Positions 20,338 through 31,544 of a DNA stretch of 64,000 nucleotides are shown here, one piece after another. The stretch is from Apoda limacodes (taxonomy: Eukaryota; Arthropoda; Insecta; Lepidoptera; Limacodidae): positions 3,598,501-3,662,500 of the forward strand of contig OX291543.1 in the NCBI GenBank assembly GCA_946406115.1, given 5' to 3'. Made by a program: the position numbers and the translations under genes. Numbering within the stretch: the stretch's first letter is position 1; every line of letters starts with the position of its first letter. The notes beneath the pieces are model-generated. The model saw only the letters and a program-made list of their open reading frames with translations, searched no databases and was not told where the DNA came from.

Positions 20338-21270
20338 ATGCTTATCCTTAACACTTTGACTGTATTGGTTCAGATTGCGTTTATCGTGTTTATGAGCCTT
20401 CTGTCTATGAACATATTGCGTCAGTTCGGATTTAGCAGCGGAACTCGTAAAATGGCTGCGGTACTTGCCCCGTCACTGTTTGTCAATCATGGAGGCGGCC
20501 CCTTGCCTCTTCTGGGCGACAAGGATCACGCGGAACTTACAAAGTTTCTTCGCGATGAAGTTAAGCGACACGTCAATTTGAAAGAATTAAAGGCTATTAT
20601 TCTAGTAACAGCTCACTGGGAAGAAAATAAAGTAACTATATCATCAGGTGATCATCACAATTTGTACTTTGACTATTATAATTTTCCTCCGGAGTCTTAT
20701 AAGTACAGGTATGATGCACCTGGAGATCCAGAGTTAGCTAACAGGATTCATGAAGAATTGACTAAAGCTGGGATTGATTCAAAATTAGATCCAAAAAGAG
20801 GATGGGACCATGGAGTGTTTGTTCCGATGATGTTAATAAATCCTTCAGCTGATATTCCCATAATACAAGTATCTGTGTTAGGGAATCAAAATGCTGAAGA
20901 GCACTATAAATTAGGAGAAGTGCTTCACCAATTCCGAAGAGAAGGAATAGCTGTTTTTGGTTCAGGGATGTCATATCATAACATGCGGGAATTTATGTAT
21001 AGTAGGCATAAGGGAGAAGTTGTAAATAGGGAGTTTGATGATTTTCTAAATAGGGTATGTACAGAAGAAGGGGCAAAGAGAAAAAAAGGTCTGGTAAGGT
21101 GGAGAGAACAGCCAGGAGCATATGATGCTCATCCAGCACATGCTGCAGAACACTTTATGCCTCTAATTGTTGTAGCTGGAGCTGGAGCGTCTTCAAAAGG
21201 TGAGAGGATATTTCATTGGGATATGGGCAAGACATTTAGGCTGAGTGGATTTATATGGAAGGGAGAGTAG
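20338..21270 (+). CDS. LigB/DODA-type extradiol aromatic dioxygenase 1
   Basis: Single uninterrupted exon for a class III ring-opening dioxygenase, the family of plant DOPA 4,5-dioxygenase and bacterial YgiD. These non-haem metal enzymes open catechol rings using O2. Visible motifs: VNHGGGPLPLLG (first metal His), VTAHWEE (second), DHHNLYFDYYNFP, GWDHGVFVPMMLINP, GSGMSYHNM and AAEHFMPLIVVAGAG (further conserved His). Two starts are possible. ATG 20338 adds a roughly 25-residue hydrophobic segment (LILNTLTVLVQIAFIVFMSL) that would anchor or export the protein. ATG 20452 (AAAATGG context, MAAVLAPSLF) gives a 272-residue enzyme of the usual length. I think the shorter core is certain and the leader plausible. 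AATAAA lies at 21303. A second copy lies 4.8 kb downstream in the same orientation. Substrate is not predictable. Confidence 0.9.
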   Translation: MLILNTLTVLVQIAFIVFMSLLSMNILRQFGFSSGTRKMAAVLAPSLFVNHGGGPLPLLGDKDHAELTKFLRDEVKRHVNLKELKAIILVTAHWEENKVTISSGDHHNLYFDYYNFPPESYKYRYDAPGDPELANRIHEELTKAGIDSKLDPKRGWDHGVFVPMMLINPSADIPIIQVSVLGNQNAEEHYKLGEVLHQFRREGIAVFGSGMSYHNMREFMYSRHKGEVVNREFDDFLNRVCTEEGAKRKKGLVRWREQPGAYDAHPAHAAEHFMPLIVVAGAGASSKGERIFHWDMGKTFRLSGFIWKGE

Positions 21271-21302
21271 CATTAACAATGGAGGAAAAAATTATTTGTG
21301 GC

Positions 21303-21308
21303 AATAAA
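21303..21308 (+). terminator. Polyadenylation signal of dioxygenase 1
   Basis: AATAAA 33 bases after the stop codon. Confidence 0.6.
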
Positions 21309-21569
21309 ATCAAAATCTGTTTATGTTATAAGTTAATGTTAGTAGCTCAGATTTAAGTATTACTTACAAACAAAGTTTCCTTGTTTTCAGTCTACCAATC
21401 TGTACTTGGCTCAAATGATGGGCCGATATCTCTTTTATACAAATATCAGGTGTCTACAACCTTTGTATTTTAAAATATGAGATCAGAGAGTGGTTTGGGT
21501 CATTTGTTATTTTATTTAAAACATGAAAAATTATGAATGAGAAAGAGTTTGTATATTTGGCCTTCCTGC

Positions 21570-21755
21570 ATGTCACAACAAAGCATCAAATTGAGCTGAA
21601 ATTTTGCACAGGGATAGTTAAAGGGACAGAGAGGGACATTGGCTCCTTTTTATTGCGGACAGTTTTCTTACTATAATCTAGGAGTTGCCATAGGGATATC
21701 TCACATTGATAACTGAATTTAGTACAGGTGGAACCACAAGCAAAAGCTAGTTTTA
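21570..21755. repeat. Helitron-like repeat fragment
   Basis: Contains the dispersed-repeat phrases TTGAGCTGAAATTTTGCACA, a 'GGCTACTTTTTA'-like block and a tail ending AAAGCTAGT, shared with the copies at 32.6-33.4 and 36.6-37.0 kb. Confidence 0.5.
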
Positions 21756-22102
21756 AAATAAGTTTGCTTGAGATCTTTATACAAAAGCTATTTACAATTT
21801 ATGTCACATAATATACATTTAATTATATGTATATTGGACCTAGAGGGAGTAAACATTAGAGTGGTTGTATAAATAGCATTATGATAATCTACTCACAATT
21901 CACAAATAACAATAGCAGTTTATATTGCAGAAACCTTGCCCTAGAAACCTACACTCTTAGTTTTTAATAGCATAAGGTAATTACTTATATACAAGGTCAG
22001 TTTACTACACTAGACAATTTTGTTTAAAACTTACTAGCTGTTGGCCAATAATGTTATCTTATTTTAAGGTATATGTAGCATTCATACAAGCTGAATTAAA
22101 AG

Positions 22103-22106
<4 letters not shown>

Positions 22107-22178
<72 letters not shown>
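22107..22178. repeat. (TA)n microsatellite
   Basis: About 36 uninterrupted TA dinucleotides. Likely length-variable and prone to assembly error. Confidence 0.97.
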
Positions 22179-22179
<1 letters not shown>

Positions 22180-22184
<5 letters not shown>

Positions 22185-25090
22185 CAATAGTAGTCTCTAA
22201 TTTTCAGAAGAACGACGTTAAAATAATTTGTCGAGGTACCTTTTACAGTCATAATTTTTATTTGGTGATGTATGACAAATTGCCACATAGAGCATGTAAG
22301 GTGTTATACTTTCTGGACAGGGCACACTCCAACTACTTTTGCTAACAGAGACTGATTGTTTTTGAAAAATTATTTTGTACCTGAAGTGGGTGATAGACAT
22401 ACGAGTAAGTACTCGTACTTAGGGCTTGACAATATTGTTTGATAGTGTATCTGCCTAAGTATGTGAACTTAAAATCCACCAAGTAAGTTTGCCAGATATC
22501 CAACCGGTTTGAAGTCTTACTCGTTACCTACCTCGACTCGCTTGTGTGTCACGCCTGTTTTATAGCAGTAGCATAGTTAGTTCGTAGCGTCGCGTCTTGT
22601 ATGTTGTTTAGGTCGGTTCAAAATAATTTATGTGTTATATTAAACTATTAAAATCAATTTTTACTTGTTTTAATTGTTTTTTAAAATCATATAATAAAAT
22701 AAATCCAAGACAACAATGATTCCTCTGTTGACAACATAATGAGCCTGTATTAATGTTTGTTACTACTGCGAGACAAGTTGAGAGTGACTTTGTTGTACTT
22801 TAAAACTGCGGTCTTTGAGGTTGTACATCTATCTATGTTATGTATGTACTTTGATAGCCATTTAATAGATTACTTATGTTATTTATTTTAGTGTTTAAGG
22901 GACCATTATATTAATAACAACTAAGTTTTAGACAATAAATTATTGCTTAGGTATATGATTTTTTTATTATTTTTTGACATATGGCTATTCTCAGTTCTGT
23001 GGTGTTAGTAAGGATTGTATTGTATTGTCTCATAACAATACTTGAAGTAACAGTTACCTACACCAAGTCGCACCATATGGACTGTCAGGCAGTAAATTTA
23101 AAAATGCAATCAAAATGAATTGTTTATTTCTTCCCACAAGCTCTCAAGACAAAGTGTACTGCAAAGCAATCACCACATAAGACGATCTACGGCGACATGT
23201 TAATAAAGCAGCTTGAGAAATATCAGAAACGACTTTAATGTGTCTCAAAACCTCATTTATTAAAAGATGTCAATTATGTATTAGAGTAGGAGGCAGGCAG
23301 TTTGACAATTATTAACCGACTTTGACTTTGATTAGCTCTTTGTTAACTATTAATAAACATTTATTCATATTAAAATTTGCTATAAATAATTTATAACCGA
23401 CTTAAAAAAAAGGAGGAGGTTTTCAATTTGACTGTATATATTTTTTTTATGGATGTTCAGCGATAAATTTTTTGTTTATGAACCGATTTACGTGATTTTA
23501 TTCGACACTATATCTTGCGAGTTAGTCCCATAGAAATTTTATCCAAATCGATTAAGTAGTTCAGTTTTAAGACAATATTTAAAAAAATACCTATGTCATC
23601 CAAATAACTTTTCCTTGAAAAAAAGCATTTCATCACTCAAGAGTAAAAAATAGAAACTTTGTATAAAAAAAACAACCGGCTTCAAAAAGATGCACTAAAA
23701 AGGTAAAAATAATTACTTATTTCTAAAAAATCTGATCTGAATTACAGTTTGAGGTTTACCATTTAAGTGCATCTTTTAGAAGCTGGTAGTTTTTTTTTTA
23801 TTAAAAAGTTTTTATTGATTTATTTTGCATTTATTTTAAATGAGGTCTTGTGACGAAAAAAATATTTAATGACGTTTTTGTCAAAAACCTCACAAATATT
23901 GTACCATCGCTAAATCAGCATAATGTAGAATTTGCAAACTCCATTTTCTAATTTTTTTTATATCAGTGACTCAAAGTTAACGTTCGACTTTTTACAAGAT
24001 GGCATATCATAATAAATCAACAAATTTTTATGTATTTATTGGTATTATCCGGTAAAGCTATACAAGATTCCTGAAGTAAAAAAAAACGAGCTGCACTCCG
24101 GGGGTGCCGGCAGAAGTGAAAACCTTTACACACGATTCGCGCTTAACACTCAAATATGTCACAAGACATGTCTTTGACATTGTCAAGAAATAATAATGTT
24201 TGTTTATTTACTTTTTTGACGTAGTATATTTGACATCGCAATCTGTCATAGAATTAAAATTCCATATCCAACCTCCCTGTACTACTCATAATCGCGAATA
24301 CTAAAAATAAAAATTATAATAGGCGTGGCATTACGGTTTCCGTCTTACGAATTTCCACGATTAGGACACGTGACCTGACGCGAGTTTATAATTTTTTACC
24401 CATACCAAAAAAAGTGCACAACGCCGCTAAAGAAGTTTTCACTTCAAAAATCCCAGGCAATACCAGCAAAAAATTCAACAGAGGGTGGAGATTCTGGAGA
24501 TTTATTTTACAAGGGGAGGTTTATTTTTTTCTGCTAAGTTTCGAACTCATCTAACAGTGTCACTTTGACGTGGTATTTATGGCACACCTGTATAATGATT
24601 AATGAACATAACGACAAAAGTTACTTGCGAAGTTACCCATTAGTTACTCGGTTGCAAGATACGACCTGTTTTTTCTTTTTGGATTTTTTTGCTGATTATC
24701 TACTACTTACATTGTTAGTTATCTAATGTTGGAAAAATCTTTTTTTTTTGTTTTACGTCCTCTCACCTTTTCAATATCAATGAAAAAGTCAAGTTTCGTT
24801 AAATAATTAAAATCAACGATAAAAGTTACCGATATATAACAAAGCATTTTTATCTATCGTATCTTAATCAGTTTAGAAAAATTATTTGATAATTTTGGTT
24901 CAATAGTTTATTATTCGAAATATTGAGATTAGGTACCTATAATGTTACCTATTATAAAACTGTAAAAGCTTTAAACTTCAATGTAGCTTTGTACGTAGGT
25001 AACAGCAGTAGGTACATATAATATAACAAATCGAAATTTTGATATTCGTAACATTTAACTTCAATAAATTATTAACTTTTCGCTTACGAT
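22180..25090. other. Intergenic, repeat-rich, no gene
   Basis: No coding exon seen. At 23393-23700 lies a common lepidopteran dispersed repeat (ACCGACTTAAAAAAAAGGAGG ... TTTATGAACCGATTTACGTG). At 24085-24475 a repeat starts GAGCTGCACTCCGGGGGTGC and has a GAAGTGAAAAC / GTTTTCACTTC inverted pair near its ends. Confidence 0.5.
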
Positions 25091-25117
25091 TTACATTTAT
25101 TGGTAACTCCAATTATC

Positions 25118-25405
25118 CTCCCTGTGTGTTCTATCGCTTGTACAATAGGATATGTTGAGGAATTGTTCGTAATGATGCCCACAGCTACTTTCTACCATCG
25201 CACCGCTCGCCATCTACATCGTACTCTTGGATTGTGGAAAAAGCTCCCTGCCAAGTTTTTCTTTCGAGACAGAAGTTATTAGATTTTTGAAGGGTCGGTA
25301 ACGCGACTTATACCCCTGATGTTGCAAGCGTCCATAGTCTACGGTGACCGCTTATCATCAGGCGGACCGTTAGCTTGTTTGCCACCTTAGTGGTATAAAA
25401 AAAAA
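25118..25405 (+). mobile_element. CR1/Jockey-like LINE, 3' fragment
   Basis: Same family as 18043-19512, plus strand: the codons for ATFYHRTARH, then the 3' UTR to TTTGCCACCTTAGTGGTAT and an A-run. It has internal deletions, including the HTLEPKW block. Confidence 0.8.
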
Positions 25406-25589
25406 ACTCCGCGCACAACGAATTTTACCCTCGCGTTAAAAATACTGCTAAATGATTGTTGCGCTTATTTATATATAATAACTATTACCTATCAATGACT
25501 TTCCTTGCGGGCCAGGGCATCTATATTATTAATAGGCTACATGAGTTGGAATAACCTTGCATCTTGCAATACCTTTTTAAACGTGTGAA

Positions 25590-25815
25590 GAACAATCATT
25601 CGAATAGGTTCGAGAAACTTTCTCCCGCGAACGCTTTCTTCGTTTCTGTCCCTGCGAAGGTTTTCTCTAGTTATAGGATTTTAAAAGAAATAAAGAAGTT
25701 ATTTGATTTTTAAAGGGTCGGCAACTAGCGAATGATGCCTCAGGTGTTGCAAGTGGCAAATCCATAGGCTTATCATCATTGTGTTTACCACCTTAGTTGT
25801 ATAAAAAAAAGTTCG
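25590..25815 (+). mobile_element. CR1/Jockey-like LINE, second 3' fragment
   Basis: More diverged 3' tail of the same family, ending CACCTTAGTTGTATAAAAAA. It follows the previous fragment by under 200 bp, as a separate insertion. Confidence 0.6.
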
Positions 25816-26041
25816 TGTTCAATTGTATTTTAATTGCACTTCATTGCTCTAAACAACTAATAGGTAGGTTTTCGCGTTCCCCTCTTATCTCACAAAAGTA
25901 CGGACACTGCGGTTAGTATCTCATTACGATAGTTGTGTTTGTACAGATAAGTTATGTTTGTTGTTTGGTTGTCGTTAAAGTAAATATTGTTAATTATATA
26001 AAATTCTGTTCACTTAAACATTCATTTTAGTCTCAATAAAT

Positions 26042-26875
26042 ATGGCGGTAAACCAAGACATTAAGGATATAGCGCCATCTTTATTTGTGAACCATGGAGG
26101 AGGCCCATTACCAGTCTTGGGTGAAGAAATCAACTCCGAAATTGCAGAAGGATTAAAAAATGTACCCAAATATGTTGATTTAGAACGCTTAAAGGCCCTG
26201 ATAGTTGTAACAGCCCATCGCGAAGAAGACGTAGTGACTATCTCGTCAAATGACCATCACAGTTTATTATACGACTATTACAATTTCCCGCCAGAAAGTT
26301 ACAGTCTAAAATACAATGCCCCTGGAAGCAAAGAACTGGCCAGTAGAATACACAAAGCGTTTAAAAATATGAATATTCCATCGAAGTTAGACGACGTAAG
26401 AGGTTGGGACCATGGAGTTTTTATTCCGATGATGCTAATAAACCCTACGGCAAATATTCCGATAATTCAACTATCTATTTTGAAGAATTATAACTCAGAT
26501 CAACATTACGAAATAGGTAAGGTTTTATACCAGTTTCGTAAAGAAGGTGTTGCAATTATAGGATCTGGAATGACCTATCACAATATGTCCGAATTAAAAA
26601 AAGCATATACGATAAACGATGGTGTAATTGTTAATGAGAATTTTGATAATTTTCTGACTACTGTTTGTACTGGTGATGTTAAGAAAAGAGAGAATATTTT
26701 GCTATGGAAGCAAGTACCTGGTGGTATTGAAGCACACCCTAATGGTTCAGAAGACCATTTTATGCCTTTGATTGTGAATGCCGGTGCTGGCGGCTCACAG
26801 CCAGGAAAAAAAGTTTTTCAGAGTGTCTATAATAAAAAGTTCAAATTAAGTGGCTTTTTATGGGACAAAGAATGA
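26042..26875 (+). CDS. LigB/DODA-type extradiol aromatic dioxygenase 2
   Basis: Single exon, 277 residues, paralogue of dioxygenase 1 with roughly half of residues identical by eye. It has no hydrophobic leader and starts MAVNQDIKDIAPSLFVNHGG, so a soluble enzyme is expected. Conserved blocks: VNHGGGPLPVLG, SSNDHHSLLYDYYNFP, RGWDHGVFIPMMLINP, GSGMTYHNM and SEDHFMPLIVNAGAG. In the second metal-His block the usual AHWE has become AHREE: the His is kept but the neighbouring aromatic is replaced by Arg, which may alter the substrate pocket. The ATG sits in AATATGG. A possible acceptor (CATTTTAG) 12 bases before it suggests a 5' UTR intron. AATAAA lies at 26914. It appears intact with no stop or frameshift, so it is probably under selection. 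Confidence 0.9.
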   Translation: MAVNQDIKDIAPSLFVNHGGGPLPVLGEEINSEIAEGLKNVPKYVDLERLKALIVVTAHREEDVVTISSNDHHSLLYDYYNFPPESYSLKYNAPGSKELASRIHKAFKNMNIPSKLDDVRGWDHGVFIPMMLINPTANIPIIQLSILKNYNSDQHYEIGKVLYQFRKEGVAIIGSGMTYHNMSELKKAYTINDGVIVNENFDNFLTTVCTGDVKKRENILLWKQVPGGIEAHPNGSEDHFMPLIVNAGAGGSQPGKKVFQSVYNKKFKLSGFLWDKE

Positions 26876-26913
26876 AACGGAATGACCTATTTTATGACGA
26901 CTTATTTTACGTC

Positions 26914-26919
26914 AATAAA
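26914..26919 (+). terminator. Polyadenylation signal of dioxygenase 2
   Basis: AATAAA 39 bases after the stop codon; a second AATAAA lies near 27045. Confidence 0.55.
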
Positions 26920-27324
26920 ACCGCGGAGCACAGCGGAAAAGTTGTATACTTGTGTAATTTTCTAATTTTCTTTCTTTGGTTGTATTGTACGAAGGTTATC
27001 ATAATTTGTTTTATTAAGTAATATTTTTTTTTAAATTTAAGATAAAATAAATCTCTTCTAATTTTTTTATCTAATTTTTTTCTTCTTTCTAAGTGTGTGA
27101 TTTCTTATTTTACCAAGGGCCGATTTTTCAATCCTTAGATAAACAAACAAATAGCATTTATTTCACACATAACATTAAAAACAGTTTTTCAATCGTCAGA
27201 TAGACTTTGTTCGACGAATAAATCGACTATCTGAAGAACAATTTTATCTGCTACTTCGACGGCCAGATAAAGCGTTATTCAAGAGAATAACGGTCAGTGA
27301 CCCATGTTGCTGATGAAAAAAAAA

Positions 27325-27755
27325 TCGGTCAAGTGCGTGTCGGACACGCGCACGAAGGGTTCCGTACCATTATCTACAAAAACGGCAAAAAAAATCACTG
27401 TTGTATGGGACCCCCTTAAATATTTGTTTTATTTTAATTCAATTATTTATTTTTAAAGTGAATATATAACTCTTATACTAAACTTATCAAGCGTCTGCCT
27501 GTTGCCGTTATCAATAGCGAGCAAAAACGAGCAAAAAAATCACGTATGTTGTATGGGAGCCCCCTTAAATATATTTTTTTCTGTTTTTTAGTATTTGTTG
27601 TTTTAGCGGCAATAGAAATACATATTCTGTGAAAATTTCAACTGTCTAACTATAACGGTTCATGAGATACAGTCTGGTGACAGACGGACGGACGGACGGA
27701 CAGCGAAGCCTTAGTAATAGGGTCCCTAATTACCTTTCAGGTACGGAACCCTAAA
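27325..27755. repeat. Dispersed lepidopteran repeat with GGGTTCCGTACC inverted ends
   Basis: Starts AAATCGGTCAAGTGCGTGTC...AAGGGTTCCGTACC and ends GGTACGGAACCCTAAAAA, so 12-base inverted motifs lie near both ends. A short (GACG)n run, CAGACGGACGGACGGACGGA, sits inside. A second copy is at 62830-63137. Non-coding; the family is probably a non-autonomous element. Confidence 0.75.
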
Positions 27756-27924
27756 AACTTCCTATGTAAGGTGTAATAATATTGTAATTTTGTATTAGTA
27801 GGTACCTAGAGAAATGTTATAATTTTGGCTTCTAATAGAAAAACATATTTTTATGATAAAATTACATATAGCCAAAGTTGTGAGTATCTATGTAACTAAC
27901 TATGTATGCAAGAATACGGGGAGC

Positions 27925-28085
27925 TCGTGGCTAAGTAAATTTATCTTTTGAAAATTACATTCCTCATTTACGTTAAGCAACGTTGCATGTGGTCAGTCAT
28001 TGGATAGGTGACCGCTCTAGTGGGATTTATTCTGAACTCCTTCGCTGTAAAGCATTGATACTTTCACGCCATGGCTAATTTTTTT
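27925..28085 (+). repeat. SINE-like fragment with GGATAGGTGACCG box
   Basis: Contains CAGTCATTGGATAGGTGACC, a phrase typical of lepidopteran SINEs and similar to the Pol III box C of 5S rRNA. A diverged relative is in the ZSWIM-like gene at 52925-53070. No A-run or target duplication resolved. Confidence 0.4.
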
Positions 28086-28870
28086 ACAAGGAATTGCAGC
28101 ACCAAACACTCCTTTTTCTTAAAATCCTTCGAATAGTTTAATCCTTAGTACTTATGATCAAAGATTCAATCTATTGGGAATATTTTTTCATATTTTACGT
28201 ACACAGACATACTTGCTTTGATTAACTAAAAGTAAACATCAATGCTTACAAACAACAAACATACAAATCCTTAAATTCATCTGACGACATTTTTACCTGA
28301 GAGAATATGGAATAAATAGTCTGTCTTGCTATAACTTTGAAATATGTAATATAGTCCAATCAAATTCGAAAATGAAAAAAACATTAATTAGTATAGTTTT
28401 GAATTTTGGTGTTCATGTTCATTAAGACCTCCCGTTGTGCATACTAAAAGTCCCCATCGATACCTGTTGCTCTCGCGCCGCCATTAACTTATTAAATTTC
28501 CTATAAACAAGCTAAGTTGTATTATTTATGTATCTCTTATTCTTTAGCTGTAACCCGACATTGAAAATATTTTTTTTATAGTTTTGCTATCGATGTACAG
28601 TTTTGTTTCTGTTTACTCCTAAAATGTTCATATATATCTTCAAAAACTTGTTCCATGACACTACCTAGAGATAGAAAGACCGACAGAGATGATGAGAGAC
28701 CGGGAGAGATAATTCAGGGGCAGATGCATTCCGCGTTATGATGTGTATAGCAGGGCGGAGTCCGCTTGGTGAGTAAGAATAGCCAAAAGGCTAAACCGAT
28801 TAGCCATCGGCCGATCATCATCGCGTCTGATTCCGATAAAAACCATCTATCCAGAACAAAGGTAAGGTTG
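28086..28870. other. Intergenic, no gene
   Basis: No supported exon. The segment 28640-28860 is richer in G+C and purines and precedes a LINE tail. Confidence 0.4.
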
Positions 28871-28872
28871 TC

Positions 28873-31205
28873 TCTTTTTTTTCTGCAGCCATTACTGCTT
28901 CACCGGACTTTTCTCAGCCCATATAACGCCCAACGCTCAAGGGCTCCCCCATATAACGCCCAACGCTCAAGGGCTCCCCGCGGGGGGAGCCTCGGCTTGG
29001 GTTGTCGCTCTCGGCGTCCCTTCGACCAGCGTGAGCCTCGAACCCGAAGGTGAGTCAGTGCCAGGAGGGGAGTTCCCCGATACGCGGTTGCGGTTGCGAT
29101 TGAGTGGGGGCGAGAAGGGACTCCGACACTCTTTGATACCTCGTGTATCCTTGCGGTCCCCGACTAACACGGAGACGTTGGTGTCGTATTAGGGGGGGGG
29201 GGGGGGCCTTATTAGGGGAGGTCGTTGAGACTCATTTCGCTATTCAGTTTGCGAGATCGTCATTTGGGGCCGTTAGTACGTGCCGAGGCCGCCTAACTAT
29301 AGTTTTACGACCATGTCGAGGTCGATCGGGGGAATGATAAGTTGTGGATTGCAAAATTAATTGATTCGGGTGATTTTGTGTACGCTCGAAAAAGCGGACT
29401 GCCAGGTCTTTAAGATATTGGTGAACAGTGGGGAGCTCAAAGTCCCTGTGGAGGTCCGCATTACGGACGTACTAGGAGGCTCCGGAGGCCGCTCTGAGAA
29501 CGCGGTTTTGGAGGGTCTGGAGTTTATGGAGATTGCGTTTGGATAACGCATAGACGACGCTAGTAGCTAGTATGGGGCGAATGCAGGTGACGTAAAGAGT
29601 CAGCGACAGCGACATCTTATTGTACTTGCCTATCCTGGGATGTAGACGACCAAGGACAAAAGCGGCTCGGTCTCTAACTATTTTGTTAAATATTATGCGG
29701 AAGTTCAAACGCCTATCCAGGGTCACACCGAGATATTTAACCTTGTTTTGCCAAGGAATGGCATGGCCGAAGAGTGAGATGGAAGATGGTCGCGGCCTTT
29801 GGTGAAGAGAACGGCAGAGCTATTGTCGGGATTCTCTTCGATTCTCCATTTCCGAAACCATTCGCCTAGGGCGGTGATTGCGGATTGGAGTCTCTTAGTG
29901 ATTCGACTCACTTGCCTATCGGTTGTATAAATAGCGGTATTGTCCGCAAATAGGGCTAGTTGGGTACCTGTCGTTTTAGGGATGTCATTTGTGTTCAGAA
30001 GGTACAAGACAGGGGCGAGCACGAACTTGTGGGAGTCCTGCATCTTTGGGACGGGGGGAAGAGAGAGAGTGCCTTCGAATTTATAGCGAAAGCTGCGGTT
30101 CCAAAAAATAGTTCGTATGATGAGCACGAGACGGTTTGCAACTGATAGTTGCACAGTTTATAAATTAAAACCGTTGTGCCAGACTCTGTCGAAAGCTTTC
30201 GCTACATCGAAGAAGACAGCGCCCGTGTGACGGGGCTTGCCTAGTAATGGTTTGAAGCCAGTGAGAACATGTTCCGTGATGTGGAGGAAGGAAGCCGAAC
30301 TGCTCGTCGATTAAGATGCCTCTGGAGACTATAGCGTTCCGTAGGCGAGCGAGAAGACGGTACGAGCTTTCCCTGGCTTATGGATGCCTATAACAATTGC
30401 ATCTTTCTATTGAGAAGGAAAGGTGCATTTTCGATAGCAGCGTTAAAAATCGCTTCAAGGAGGCAGAGAAGGGGTAGGATGAGGCGCTTTAGGATATCGT
30501 TAGAGATGCCGTCCACGCCGGGCGCTTTACGGGGGCGTAGGTCTTTGATGACCTGTTTGACTTCGTCAACTGAGACGGTGGGCAGGGTATCTTGTGGTGG
30601 CAGAGAATTTCTGCGCTCCACTTCACTGTCTACCTCTCGCACGTGAACGGGATCAAAAGGTGTTGTGCTTAAGGCACATTGGGTTTGGATAGATGTAAGG
30701 CAATCCGCTTTTTCGTCGCCATCGAACGCGGGAACGTTTTTGGGACGAGTTAACGGAGGGAGAGAATTGGAGGTGTCTGATTTCAAAGCTCTGGCTAGGC
30801 GCCAATAAGCTTGATGAGAAGGAAAAACTGATGTGCAGGCATAAGGTGGTGGTAATCACCAACCGGCACTTGTCTTGAGCACTTGCCAACGATGGCGGGC
30901 AAGTGGCTAGTGAGAGAGTCGATAGCTACGTTTAAATCGGTCGCGGAAGAGATTATATTGGGAACGCGATCTAGATGTGGCGAGCTGGCTTCGAGTAAGT
31001 GCCCGAATTTAGCCCAGTCCGTCACGGTTCTAGTGTCGGGAGGAGTATCCGAAAGGGAACCTAATGGGAGGGAGGAGGACGGGGCACCTCTATAGAGCTA
31101 AAGCTTAACCTTACCTTTTTTCGAAGTGCTATGTCGAGCACGTCAAGGCTGCTGCGAGTGTTATGAGGAAAGACAGTGGGCGTCATGGGACCGATGATGT
31201 CAGTT
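28873..31205 (-). mobile_element. Jockey-like LINE 1, degenerate
   Basis: Minus strand. It begins at about 31205 with the end of the endonuclease domain (IIGPMTP, SSLDVLDIALRKK, where DVLDIAL is the Jockey EN signature). The inter-domain region MTDWAKFGHLLEA follows, then the RT: VKQVIKDLRPRKAPGVDGIS, a shifted FDKVWHN region, and LALFADNTAIYT, where the catalytic FADD has become FADN. The thumb block reads LTLYVTCIRPILATSVVYAL. The 3' end lies by a T-run at 28872-28880 and contains a local duplication of CCATATAACGCCCAACGCTC. Numerous frameshifts and a missing RT palm segment show that it is dead. Confidence 0.85.
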
Positions 31206-31404
31206 TAGTTTTAACAATTCCACACTGGATGAACAGGCAGAAATAAAGCGGCTCACCTTCACATCTGGCGCCCTGGGCTTTTCTTCACTGGGTTCAGGTT
31301 GCTTCGTCGCAGAAGAAATTTCGAAATACAACCCTGGCAAGCGAGGAAACCGTGGCAACCGACAAAGTCACCAAGAGACGTGAAGATTCAGCGCGGCGAT
31401 TCAG

Positions 31405-31515
31405 AGAGGCGATGCGACGCGACGAAACGTGAAGCGGCCTTGGCAGCTCGAGGTATCGTCGTTCGCTAGTTGCATCTTCAAGCCGCTTCATGTTGCGTCT
31501 CGTCGCGTCGCGTCC
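31405..31515. repeat. GC-rich inverted repeat
   Basis: GACGCGACGAAACGTGAAGC (about 31416) pairs imperfectly with the phrase GCCGCTTCATGTTGCGTC and the following CGTCGCGTCGCG (31484-31513). It could form a hairpin of about 30 bp and looks like a small MITE. Confidence 0.55.
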
Positions 31516-31544
31516 CTGTCTGAGCCGACCCTAAGGCGAGTCTC

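Noticed and set aside
22107..22178. (TA)n run as a replication or recombination element
   Set aside because: A plain dinucleotide microsatellite; nothing else supports a special role.
28766..29053. Plus-strand frame before and into the first Jockey-like element, with AAAG|GTAAGG donor-like text
   Set aside because: It lacks an ATG at its 5' end, runs into the 3' UTR of a minus-strand LINE, and has no domain.
28857..31120. Inverted 12-mer AAAGGTAAGGTT flanking the Jockey-like element, looking like terminal inverted repeats
   Set aside because: The right copy lies inside the element's own endonuclease codons (RKKVRLS), so it is not an element end; chance match.
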